Shown: positions 45,261-57,000 of the stretch, one piece after another
How positions within the stretch are numbered: the stretch's first letter is position 1
Layout of the letters: every line of letters begins with the position of its first letter
Origin: Seiridium cupressi
Lineage: Eukaryota > Ascomycota > Sordariomycetes > Amphisphaeriales > Sporocadaceae
DNA length: 64,000 nucleotides
Direction: 5' to 3'
Assembly: GCA_036674765.1 (NCBI GenBank)
Contig: JARVKI010000062.1
Location: 62,001 to 126,000, forward strand
Translations under genes and position numbers: made by a program
Notes under the pieces: model-generated
What the model saw: the letters and a program-made list of their open reading frames with translations, nothing else
Told to the model about the DNA's origin: nothing
Database searches by the model: none

Positions 45261-47294
45261 TATTCATGGTCAACGAAGAGGTTCAAAGATAGGCGCCATC
45301 ATCAGGCGGGACAGCGTCAGGTTTTGAGACGCATGCGCGGTTCTCAAGCCATTATGGGCCAGGGTTGGTGATATGGAAATCTGCCAATCAAGATTTGGTC
45401 GCACATTTGTGCGATCAGTCAGATCCAGTCGCGCCAATTATGGGGCGGATTCGATATATCCACGCTGAATTTTAGTGCCGGTACATGCCTGGATCGGTTC
45501 TCAATTCAGGAAGGTCCAAGTTGGTCGGGTCGGGATTGATCGGGTCAGAAAGGGATGTTTCATAGGAAACGGAGTTCAACGGTAATCTGCCCGCTATAAC
45601 ATCCAGTTGTGTTAAGGTGCACAGACCACCACACATGCCCAGGTCTATGATGTCGCATTGATACTATTTTTGAAACTTATGCTGTGGGTCTGAAACCGCG
45701 TATCTATCACACTGCCACATGCAGTAGGTGGCAGTAGATATGCCAATGCTGCTTGGTATCTATGCTGGGGGCAGAGATTATCAATGATCAAAAGGCATTT
45801 ATAGCTTCAGTGGACGACAGAAATTGTGATAATGATCTCCCTATCTTGTATTCGACGGGCGTGTTCGATACCTAAGAACCTAAGGCTGCGGTCGTTGTGA
45901 TGCTCTCATATCAAGACGAATTCGAGGTTGGACTGCTACGATGAACTAGTTATTTCTCGATTAAAACACAGTATGTATTTTCAAATTGTTGCAGGAAATA
46001 AACCCATCCGCTCGTCAGACCCACTAACCAATTGCTTGCGACGCGGCAACCCGACAAAAGACATCACATCTCCCGCCACCTTCTGCCTCTTGTTTCCTCA
46101 ACCTGTTCTTCAAAGATACCATGCAAATGCATATAAGTTCGATGCTGATTGTATTATAATTACTTTACCCTTCTGTTTCAGGCCGCTGCGCGCCGGTACG
46201 CCAAAGGTAAGGGTTAGGCTAGTACGCCGCAGGAATCAACAGAGCCTATAGACCCACATCGATATTCGTCTTACAGGGTTCAAGGTTCATTTCCCACCTT
46301 CGCTATACCTGCGCAGCTTCCACACTAGGCATCTGACGCTTTTTTTATAGAGTTTTCCGTCACACGCGGCCGCGACAGACGCAAAGTCACAATCTGGGAG
46401 AGATCCTGGCTTTCCACCAAGAGGTATTTCCTGTACCAGTTCACGGGCATCACCACCCCTACAATCAAATACAAGAAAGCTACATGTCGGCTACTAGCCC
46501 ACGGCACCATAACTAGCAGGTGCTGGCCGAAGGCGTTTATCGCAGTGCCAGCCTCACATTATCAATGACAGTGTGGCTACTCTTAGTAAAAATTCAAAAA
46601 GGTGCCTGATATTTGGTTATTCTATATCATCGTACTCCGGACAAAGTTGAGCAAGATAGGCGATAAAGACTCTCAGTGCTACTGCAGATTGAGGAGTTAC
46701 ATACGGGCGGCTTCGATAATATCTTGTAACATTCGTTTGGCTTGATATTAAATTGGACCGGGGGCTTTCCTATTGCTAGAAAGTTTATTTAACCATAAGC
46801 CCTACTTTGATTTTGTATTCTCATGGGCAGCGAAGATATAAATTAAGCCAGCAGTGCCTATGCAGATCATTTCGCCCAAGACTAAAGGATATTTATTAAT
46901 TGACTGAATGTTATATTCCACAGCTTTGGATAATCCAGATAATGTTGGTAGTGGGTCAGTCTGCCAAGATGACTTGCGTTATGCACACCCTCCAACCAGC
47001 CGTCTCCAAAAGTGTCCTTAATCAGTATTTGACCCGCGGAGTGAAGGGAGAATAGCCGTCGGATTTGGTGTGACATACTATCTCGTCGGTTCAAGCTTTC
47101 ACTCGCATGCTGTTTGTGCCGAACATTGCCGGTCGAGCTCGGCAGGGGTGAACTAGAGGATACTCGGTTCGAGCGTGAGTACTTGGAAAGTCCATCCACA
47201 AGATTTGAAAACGTTACGATTACCACATAAATGCAAGAAAGGTCCCTTTCCGCGCTGATGATGCTTCCTTCGCACATATATATTTGATGGCATA
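45261..47294. other. Gene-poor region
   Basis: It is AT-rich in part. The open frame at 46882-47298 (minus) lies just downstream of the HET relic and could be its degraded C-terminal continuation, but no motif is visible. Confidence 0.4.
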
Positions 47295-47640
47295 TCATTG
47301 TTCGATTTCGCAGCTCAACTTCACGATATTCTGACTTGATCTTGTCTTGAACAGGCCGGCGCCGTGGTCAGGAGAGTCCTGAGCGGCAAACGCAATCGAA
47401 GCATTTTCGTAGACTGTACACATTTGTGGAGATTCATGCTGCAATTCTGCGATACATTCTTGTAGATCGCACAAAAAGTCGATCCATAAAAAGGGTATAT
47501 TCAATGCCGGATCAACCACAACCCCGTCGCCGCAAGCTTTGGGAAGTTCGTCAAGCAAAATCCTTTTCTCAAAATCCAAATAGGTGGACCTGGTCACTTT
47601 ACCGATCAACCTAATGCGGCTTTCAATCTGTGCTCTTTTT
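47295..47640 (-). pseudogene. HET-domain gene relic
   Basis: The minus strand encodes a recognisable second half of a HET domain: a DELPKACGDGVVV helix, IPFLWIDFLCDLQECIAELQ, ESPQMCTVYENASIAFAAQ and GAGLFKTR, matching the order LP-DA, LWID-LC, E-S-RM-IY-NA, GLF-R of the family. The upstream part with the usual LSYCWG motif is missing, and the frame ends shortly after GLF. No intact start can be assigned. It is a truncated remnant rather than a spliced gene, unless exons lie outside what I can read. Confidence 0.65.
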
Positions 47641-48451
47641 GTCCGGCCCCAAACGGATTTTTGTCATTTCCGCGCATGTGGTAACATCCCCCTTTGCGAA
47701 TGTCCGTTTTGTCAAGATGGACGAAGGTATGGGGAATGAGTTGATTGGTTGTGTGAGTATCAGTAGTAGCCGTAAGGAGAATAAATAGCTATTATATGTC
47801 CACATGATAATAGAGGTGCCGCGTATGCCCGAAATATTGGTGGCCGGTACCTATCTCAACACGTTTTGATATTCTTTTTGTCGCGGAATCAACACCTGCT
47901 CAAGCCGGCAGGCGCACATTTGCCGACCATCCAGAAGCTGTCATGTAGTCACTTTGGCATGTAAACCAAGTTGGACCTTGATGAAGCCTTGGCCGGTTGC
48001 TCAGATTGATATGGCGCATGGGAACGGATCTCGGTCATGATACGATACAGGGTGCCTACTGTAGGCCGACGACTGATTCTGGGCGGCCGATCTTGCAGTT
48101 GCATTAGCTCTGCAGCCATCTGGGCGTCACACGGCATATGTAGCAATACGCATATCCATAAGCATCCGCCTACAGGCACACCACATCAACACCGTACGCT
48201 CAAGATACCAAAAGTCCAACCAAATGCTGCTGCATCCCTTCCGTGGAACGACGCAGCGAACTGCGCTGTGCCACCGTCCTCGAAGAGGTGCAGTGTGCAG
48301 CCTGGATGGCCTTCGATACACCGGGGAATGCCACGGGTACATGATACCAAACGACACAGCACGAGTTCCTTACGGCCTTGTGAGAAGTGAGGCAACGGAC
48401 CAGATGTCGACTAGGTCGCCGCCTTGTATTTGTTGCATTAATGTGTAGCAG
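47641..48451. other. Intergenic spacer left of the biosynthetic cluster
   Basis: No gene is recognised. The stretch marks the likely left edge of the cluster beginning with the MFS transporter. Confidence 0.4.
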
Positions 48452-50347
48452 CTATGAAATCCTTTTACTGATTGAAATTCCTGTAGTTTCCCCTTCCGTC
48501 TTCGATACGTCTCCCTGTGTTTGAATCTTGAGGAATGGTACAATCAGAAGACTGGTGAAGCTTAATGCAGTCGCTAGTAAAAAGAGCGCGGCGTAAGGCT
48601 CGAAGGGATTGTGAGCATAGTAACCACTAGATGCCGGATTCGCCTTGACGCTGGTAAACAGCGCTGCACAGATACCGAGACCTATGGCTGTGGCCAGTTT
48701 CACGGCTGTTTGGAAGATCGAACTTGCTACTGACTGCTGCGACTTTTCCAAGGAAGAAACCACGTACATCTTCAAGGTACTGTCAGCAAGAGGATCCTGC
48801 AAGTAGCTTTTTGCAGAGAACTGACATTGACGACATTGAACTCAAAGTCAGTCCCAACTACCACAAAAATCAAGGCTGGAAAGGTAAGTGCCCAGTATGA
48901 GATACCAGAGCGTTGAAGTGCCACTAAAAGGAAGGCACTGGTAAATCCAGCGGCGCCAATTGCCATCAATAGCTTGTTCGACACCTTGTGTAAGAGTCTC
49001 CCAGCTAGTATCTTCAGTCTGTTGTTAGCATTGTCCTCCAAGTCGAATTGGGTCGTCTTGCATTTATAATCACCCCAGAAACTGCCGACGGCAACAAGCA
49101 CACGGCAGCTATTAGCGCAGAGTACCCAAAAATATCTTGCAAGTAGAGGGCTGTAAAAAAGTAAAGAGATGGAAATGAGATGAAACCGAGTAGTAGTATA
49201 AGAAGAAGCTGCGAATAATAAGTATTTGAGATATTCATAAGGGGCCTTGTTTAGTTTACTAGACTGAATTCTCTGTCTCGCCAGATATGCATCGGCATCA
49301 AAGGATGCTGGAAGTTCATCTCCCACCAGATAAAAACGGCGAGCAATGCGGGCCCCAGAACGATGAAGACGATGATATATGGCGTTTTCCAGCCATTAGG
49401 TGCATCGGGACCAACGCTTAGTGCTAAGTTAGCATATATTACATCCGTAATTGGGAAAATATTTGAATACCTGATACCGACTGTGAAAAGACCGATTCCG
49501 GTGATCGTCAGGAATGCTCCGACAAAGTCGAATTGTTTCAAGGATTCCATATTCAGAGGGAGTTTTTCGCCGTCATCCGAGGGGACTGTGAAGCATGCAA
49601 TGATGGCTACAACTAGGTACAAGGCGGCAATGAGCCAGAAAGCAGCCGGCCAACCGAATTCCTCTGTCACGATACCAGAAATTATGGCGCTAAAGACAAA
49701 GCCAAGGTGATTACCTGAGCTATAACATGCAAAAGCGTAGTTTTTTCTTTTGGAGGGTTTGTCGTAAACACTCCCTAAAATACCTTGAGCTGCGGGTATC
49801 ATAAATGCCGCAATAAGTCCTATGAATCCATTGAGAATATCTAAAGTGAGGGCGTTACGTGAGAACCCCGTCACCAAAGAGAAAAGCGCGATCAAAAAGA
49901 GACTAATGATCATAATACCTCTTCGGCCGAACATATCTGCAAGCCTGCCAAAGAATAGCATGAATGAGCCCGAAGTTAATCTGCTTGCAGAAGAAGTTGT
50001 AAATCTGTCGGACTCTTGGAAGAATTTGCAGAGGCTTACGAAGATGAAGCCATCATCCATGTCAACTCAGCAGTCGCCATACTGAGATCTCTTTGGATCG
50101 CAGGCCCAACAATGAGAATGCTCCCTTGAAGAAAGCTTGGCATTGCTATAGTGAATGTTGTGGTTATTACAAACAAAACCTCTTGAGCCAGTGACCGGAA
50201 GACTGCTGGGCGACCGTTGGGGTTGGCGGCTTCGCCCGCGGAATCCATAGCGCTTTCGGTATACTGTAGTTGTTGCAATTGCTTCGAGAGGGTTAAATTC
50301 TCATCACACTCCCGTGCCACGCTCTCTATTGGGTCCATTCTGGCCAT
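48452..50347 (-). CDS. 14-TM MFS exporter, cluster transporter
   Basis: Six exons (50347-50040, 49980-49471, 49416-49260, 49208-49062, 49011-48826, 48769-48452) give 541 aa in phase. Intron 4 uses a GC donor (AAT|GCAAGA ... CTGAAG|ATA) with a GCTAAC branch site; the GC-AG choice is forced because no GT donor keeps the family reading GVIIN|ILAGRLLHKVSN. Markers of the drug:H+ antiporter-2 type are LTWMMASSSLTSGSFMLFFG, RLADMFGRRGIMI, MIPAAQGILGSVY, GPDAPNGWKTPY and the C-terminal SSLEKSQQSVASSIFQT. It is expected in the plasma membrane to export the cluster product or give self-resistance. It is transcribed away from the aminotransferase gene. Confidence 0.88.
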
Positions 50348-51156
50348 TAACGATTAAAGCATTGATCATGGAAATAGGTTCTGATAAAGATGGGATGGAC
50401 GCCGTACAAGGAATGACACAAGGAGCAGGATAGCATCAAGGATCGGTTAGATCTTAAATGAGATTGATAATCAATTGTCTTGGTAATCCCAGGCGGCAAG
50501 TCGGTAAGCCACGTTCGGAGGGTAAGGTCAGGAGAAAGCATTGGACACAACTAAAGCCCATGATTCGCTGAGATATGTGACCCTGCATGTGGGTTTGTGG
50601 ATTAAGGTTCACGCACAGCCTCAATGCGTGAGCAAGTCCGGAATTTATGCCTTGCAGAGGGGAAAGATCGGCTGATTTCGGCAAAGGTCTAGCTTTTTTA
50701 TTGACCGGAAGCACGGGTATGTACATAGGCCCCGTAGAAGCTCACCGGTTGAATGTTTACATCTCCCTGTCGGTTGATTCTTCCTAGAGGAGGGTACGAC
50801 AATCGAAACAAACATGCATGATGCGAGACAAACCCTGCAAAGATAAAACTTTAATGCCCGCCCGGCAAATTTACATTACCGATCAGATTGAGCTTCATAA
50901 TTTATGTGCAAAATTGGTGTGGGGCTTTACATCCCTGTGCAAGAGTTCGGAAATGCTCTGATGTAGTCCTCCTGACTACACATTCACAATACAGAAATAT
51001 TGGCAGGCAAGTATTACTTAGAAGTATGTAATATTTATTGAGATTATCAAGATCTAATTTGGAAAAAAAACCTTTCTTTCTGCTTCCCAAAACATAAAAA
51101 TTGGAGGACGACGCTGCCAAGACCATTAGTCGACATTTTGTGCCCGTCGTATCATC
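50348..51156. promoter_or_regulatory. Divergent promoter MFS exporter/aminotransferase
   Basis: 809 bases separate the divergent starts of the exporter and the aminotransferase genes, consistent with shared regulation in a cluster. No specific operator is recognised. Confidence 0.4.
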
Positions 51157-52359
51157 ATGACAGACTTCCTGCCACCCCCAACCAACGCGGTTGACTGGCT
51201 GAACCTAGGAATCAATTTTATTGAAGGTGGGTTGAATATACCTCAATAACCTCGGATAACAAATCATCTAAATTTCCCTCAAGTCAACGGCCATGTCGAG
51301 TCCACCTTTTCGAAAGCCAAGGGGTGCTGGTCGCCACTCCGTTTTGTAGCGGATCCTTACTTACGACTTCATGGAATGGCGCCGGGACTCAACTACGGCC
51401 AACAAGCTCTCGAAGGCCTCAAGGCCTTCCGCGGACCTGGTGATACAGAACTAACGGTTTTCCGCCCCGACTCTAATGCACTACGCATGCAGCACTCCGC
51501 CGACGTGGTTTCAATGCCACAAATTCCAGTTGACATGTTTGTGCAAGCTTGTCTCTCGGCCGTAGCTCATAATGCTTCATTTATTCCGCCCCACGACTCT
51601 GGCGGGGCCGCGTATCTGCGCCCACTGCTCTTCGGATCAAGCCCCCACCTCATGATGTCGGCGCCTGAAGACTACAAATTTTGCGTTTACGTCGTACCTG
51701 TGAGTGGGAGCCGGAGCACAAGCCCGGCAAAGGCAATCATCGCTGAAGGATTTGATCGCACAGCGCCCAATGGCACTGGTCATGCCAAGCTTGGTGGAAA
51801 TTATGCACCTGTATTGAAATGGGCTGAAAAGGCCAAGAACGATGGCTACAGCATAATACTCCATCTGGACAGTGCTAAACACGAGGAGATTGACGAGTTT
51901 AGCACTTCTGGGTTCATCGGCGTCAAACGTTCTGGTCCCGATGAAATCACACTCGTCGTGCCTGACTCCAGGTGCATCATTGAAAGTGTTACGAGTGACA
52001 GCATCATAAGAATTGCGCAAAGCTTTGGGTGGACTACAGAGAAGCGTCCCATCAACTATAGGGAGTTGCCAGATTTTGTTGAGGTCCTGGCTGCTGGAAC
52101 TTTCCTCGGCCTAGTGCCGATACGTTCCATAACCCGACACAATTATCCGCCGAAGCTCTCAAACGACATTGAATCCAGCACGCATTTCAGCTTGGAGACC
52201 ATTACATATATATCCGAGTCTAAGAATGATGGTGGTCCAGTCTTCCAGAGACTCTTCGCGAGGTTACGAGCTTTACAACGGGGCACAGCCGGTGATGATT
52301 TCGGCTGGAGATTTACTGTAACTGCAGAAGATCAAATAGCATGTCCTGTCAGAGAATGA
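51157..52359 (+). CDS. Branched-chain-type aminotransferase (PLP fold type IV)
   Basis: Exons 51157-51226 and 51284-52359 joined over a 57-base intron give 381 aa. The protein is a class IV PLP aminotransferase of the BCAT group: LNYGQQALEGLKAFRG (substrate loop), LRPLLFGSSPHLMM, YKFCVYVVPVSG, and NGTGHAKLGGNYAPVLKWA, where Lys192 is the predicted Schiff-base lysine. SGFIGVKRSGPDEITLVVPD and TEDEQ-like elements follow. Such enzymes interconvert amino acids and their alpha-keto acids using glutamate/2-oxoglutarate. No mitochondrial presequence is seen. The position between the exporter and the NRPS-like gene suggests a dedicated role in making a keto acid or amino acid building block, for example before or after methylation by the neighbouring methyltransferase. 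The C-terminus GDDFGWRFTVTAEDQ is longer than in housekeeping BCATs. Confidence 0.88.
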
Positions 52360-52756
52360 GGTAGCCGTTGACTTCGTAGGGGTCTAGCTTTGTCCTATAT
52401 GGCTTTGGGGTGCTTTAAGGTAGCTTGTTTCACGAAAAGTGTGACTTTCAAATATATTCCCAATAATTCTACAGCCACCTTGCGCTGGGGCAGTGGGGGT
52501 TGGCATGGGGCTTGGTTGCATGGCTAGTGTCCTGTGGTTCTGCTTGTACATCTAAATAGCCAGTCTCCTCATTTTCGTATATTTGGAATGAAACAACGCT
52601 CATTCCCATACTCAAGAGGTGCCTATACGCGCGTTCTCGCGACAGATTGGTATGTATTTTCATTTCTCGAGATCTGATCAACGCCGAGTCAATTTACTTC
52701 CGACGTAGTTAGCGCGCGTCCTTGATAATTGACGTTGGAGCCCTTGTAAGGCTAGT
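52360..52756. other. 3' flank of the aminotransferase gene
   Basis: It includes the terminator region. No gene is seen. Confidence 0.4.
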
Positions 52757-53380
52757 CTAGTACTTAACTAGAATTGGATCAGCATCCCATCCCTCACGGA
52801 TAATTCCCTTCTTTGGTGCTATGTAGCCACGTGTCTCTGCGGCATTAGCTGTAGCAGTTTCAATGATCGTTAAAGATGACATACCTGCCTGTTTCACTGC
52901 CCACATAAGCGTAGAACCGCTGTGCCTTGATGCTTGTGATGGTGGGACTTTGCATTTACACTCAATACTGCGGTAGGCGGACGCCAAAGCTATCTTCATG
53001 TTTCTCCGAACAGCTTGTCGATACGTTTAGGCTTCTAACTGGGAGTTGGCGACCTCTAATATTTTGTTTCTCATCCGAGGCTGTACAAGGTGGATATTTT
53101 ACGAAGTTTCTTCCCCTAGATCTCGCATGACCAAAAGAATGGCACATTTTTCTCTCATAGAAACGCTAATTGTTTAGTGAGGTATCTATCCAATGTGCTC
53201 GATTATACGTATACCGGCCTCAACTGCCGCTGTAAAAGACGCACACCCTTGAACAATAATATTCCGTTGACCCCTGGACAAAGCCCGAAACTCCCGAACG
53301 CCCTTGCATAGTCCCCACCAAGTCACCTGTGCCGTTTGACATATACCCCACACAGTCATGAAGCGAAGCATAGTTGTCAC
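52757..53380 (-). pseudogene. Amidohydrolase relic inside the cluster
   Basis: Two minus-strand pieces in different frames match the second half of an imidazolonepropionase/prolidase-type amidohydrolase. Around 53280-53186 reads GCASFTAAVEAGIRIIEHIG, the equivalent of HAYT..AI..AVEAGV..IEHG with the first His replaced. Around 52950-52757 reads AVKQAGMSSLTIIETATANAAETRGYIAPKKG followed by GWDADPILV, the family C-terminus. The metal-binding His of the N-terminal HxH motif and most of the barrel are absent, and the pieces are not joined by a plausible splice. It is a dead remnant of an enzyme that may once have belonged to the cluster or of an older insertion. Confidence 0.6.
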
Positions 53381-54066
53381 ACATTCCTCTTATTGCGACG
53401 AATATGATCCCACTGATAACCCAAATACATAGATAGGTACTGAGATTTTATGCTGACAGGATATGCTAGTCCCACTTCGCTAAGACGTAGTCTCAACTGG
53501 GAAGAGAAGTGTAGAAAACGAATACAGTCTTGAAGGATTCACGAGCATAGTCGTCAGAGCTCGACAGGCCTCACCTATGGGTATGATAGATGCCATGCTT
53601 GATCATTGAAGTAATGACTGTCTATGTGGCTAGGAAACCCTTCTCAACATACATCTACCCACTCCCTCACTGCTGTTCACTATGGCACTCCGGGCTTGAT
53701 GCCCTAAGTGCCAATAGGGACACTTTAGTCGCAGTGACCCTGATATTCTTGTCACGTCAATTCCTTGCTTGTTCTGCATCATCTTTTGGCTTTTTCGTCG
53801 GAGCTGTCGACCAGTTGTGCAAGTGGCGTATCTACTGTTCTCGGAGTCTAGTCGCATGTGGCCATGTTCGTAACAAGCATCCAAGTCCTGGGAATAGCGC
53901 CTAGTGGATAACGTCTTTGGTGACGTACCACAGCCAAAATATCTGCTTCTTGTCATATCAATTTTCAATCATCCTTCAATGGTACATTCGTGAATGCGCA
54001 CAAAGATCATCTTTTAAAAGCCTTAAGGACTGGGGAAAACACCCGAAGTGGCCCGATGGAAGGACC
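53381..54066. other. Spacer before the NRPS-like gene
   Basis: Only short open frames are present and no gene is recognised. Confidence 0.4.
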
Positions 54067-57000
54067 TCATTTTATGGCTGTGGAATCCACTAGATGAGCC
54101 ATTTCGTGTAGCTTGGGATGGCGAAAGATGGCTGGTACGGTAAGATTAAAACCAAACTTCCGAGCATCTTGCACCACCTTCATGGCTATGATTGAGTCCC
54201 CTCCGAGTTGGAAAAAGCTGTCGTTGAATCCTATCATGTTAGGTTCAATATTAAGAGCCTTCCCCCAAATCTCTAGCATTTGGCTTTCTGTTGGCGATAT
54301 CGTTTTTGGTCGTTGGAAGACTGCTTTCTCAATTGTCCCCCGGTGAGAACTCTTCTCAAGAAGCTTTCGATCAACCTTGCAGTTGTTGTTAAGTGGCATC
54401 TCCTCAAGGATCTCGATAAACTGAGGAACCATGTATGAAGGAAGCTTAGCTTGTAGTGCCTCCAGCAACTGTTTCTCAATACCCTTCCTCAAATCCTCTC
54501 TCATGGGCTGCCTGCTAACCGAGCAGTGAGGCTGGTACTGCTGATCTTCAGTCGGAAATCGAAACAGAGTCCGTCTTCTGCCGTCGGCCAAGGGATATCG
54601 ATGGAATATGGCATCTAGACCTCCACGTTGGGAGAATTGTCGAGCCCAACTGAGTTCCAAGCGGTAGCCTGACGCTATAGCTAGTTCTCCCAAGTCACTG
54701 AGTGACAAAGAAGGTTGCTGCTGAGCCTGTTCTCGAGCCGATGCTATCCAGTCACTGGAGTCTGTGGCCGAGTAGCGTTGATTTCGAAGAAAGTCCGCTA
54801 AAAGCTGTCCGAAGACAGTTTCCCAATGAGGTATATTACAAATCATGACGAGGTCTGATGGATTATCAGATAGTAATAGTCCTAAGAGGGACTGGCGATC
54901 CAGACTATGTTCCCTGAAGTCAATCCACCGATGCGGGTCTATCTCGTAAACGTATTCGCGTGAAGCGCCTGGCTTCGTGACATGAACAGCAGCTGCATAA
55001 CGAAATATACCAGTTTCCTTGCTCGTATGGGTATTCTGGGGTACAATTTCGACGTGTTCTATTTGGTTCGGCAGACGCTCGGTAAGCGCGGTGAAAAACA
55101 CCGGATCAACGAGCAAATCGGACACAGCCAATTCCATGTTTTCAAGTACGCGTTGGACTTCGTCCTTGCGTGCCTTTCCCCCTGTGATGTTTAGTGCCCT
55201 CAAAGCCATCGATTGTCGGTATAAAGCATGTGACCGAACATCATCAAAAAAGAGCATTCTAACTCCCGGAAGTCTCAGAAGGTCCTTGACCATACTCAAA
55301 AGATAATCCTCTCCAGGAACATAGTGAACCATCGATTTCAGAATGACAATTCCAGAGGACTCAAGTGTGCCGAATTGACTGGAAGCTTCGCTGGTGTTCA
55401 ACACGTCAACCTGATACCTGATCTTCGAAATTGACCGAGCCGTTTTTGTGCTGAATTCCTCTGGGCTCAGATATGGCTCTTCAAAAACAGAGGTCGAAGT
55501 GTCGAAAGTTGGAAGGCTGAATATGATCGTCTCAGAAGCTGCTCCTTTCAAGGGCGAAGGGCCAACGTCGCGCGCAATTAGCAGCGGGTCGATACTATCA
55601 TCCAGCCATTTGCCTATTCGCTCCCTACCTAGGGAACAGTGTTCAAGCATTGTCGAAGTGCTGTTATGCATCAAACCATGCTCATTGTCAACCATCCTCG
55701 GCGTTAGGGATATCTGCTGACTGGGCTCGAACTCCAAGCGATGGTTGCGGACCGTCACGAAGCAAGCTATCATTTGCCCTTGACTCATAGTCTCTTGTTG
55801 GATCACAGCGACGGCATTTTCCACAAATTTGTGGCTTCTCAGGATGTGCTCGATCTCACCAAGTTCTATTCGTTGGCCACGAATTTTGACTTGCGCGTCT
55901 TTCCGGGCAACAAAGATCAATCTACCGTCCTCGCGATACCGTACGAGATCACCCGTCTTATAGAGGCGTCCATGCCTTCCAGGCTGGTTTGATGATCCCC
56001 TTAGAAGCCAAACTGGATCCTCAATGAACACAGCTGCAGTCCTCTCCGGGTCATGAAGGTAGCCAAGACCAACAGGCGGGCCTTCAAGGAGGAGTTCTCC
56101 CACGTCGCCAACTGGAAGTAACGTATCGTGGTTCTCGGGATCGACAATCCAGGTGACAAGGCCAACTCCTTTTCCCAGATAGGTAACCTCCTCCGGGCTT
56201 TGTGCATCCCAATTGATGGTAGTGGTAGGAGTGCATTCACATGGCCCGTAGAGACTCATGATGCGCACCCTTCCCCACCATACTTCTACATCCCGTACCT
56301 GAACTGCTTCTCCTCCGAGGAATATTGTTTGAAGACAGGGTACCTGGTCTGGAGACAACAGCTTAGCAACAGATGGAGTAAGATCGATGACGTTCGCATT
56401 TAGAGATAGAATGCTCTGTACGAAATCATCCCGCCGATCGATCTCATTGGGGACGCAAACGCAGCCACCTCCGATGAGAGTTGCAAAGGCGGTGCCTATA
56501 GCCGCATCAAAACTATAGGATGAGAAATCATAGAACCTCGACGTGCTCGTGAGACTCATGTATTCTTTTTGATGGTGCAGCGCTGAAGCGAGGTTTTGAT
56601 GAGTGATGACTGCACCCTTCGGTGTCCCGGTGCTTCCTGACGTGAAAGCCACATATACAGGAGAGGATGGCTTCACGACGCGCGGTGTTAAATGTCTTCC
56701 ATCGTGCAAAATATTGCGATAATCCGATGATAGGGTTATTACTCGTTGCACTAGCCTCAGGCTTAGGCTCTCTTTGGAGGGCGAGGATACGATTATCTTC
56801 GCTCGGACTTGTTCCACAATAGTCTGAAGACGTTGCTCTGGTTGGGACGCATCGAGCAGCACGAAAGCAGCACCCGCCTTCATGACCCCGAGCATGGCCA
56901 CGGTAGTCCACATAGACTTTTCGAAACACAATGGTATGATTGAGTTCGTCCTTGAATCAATGCCAAGGGCGATAAGCCGGCTGGCCAAACACGATGCGAG

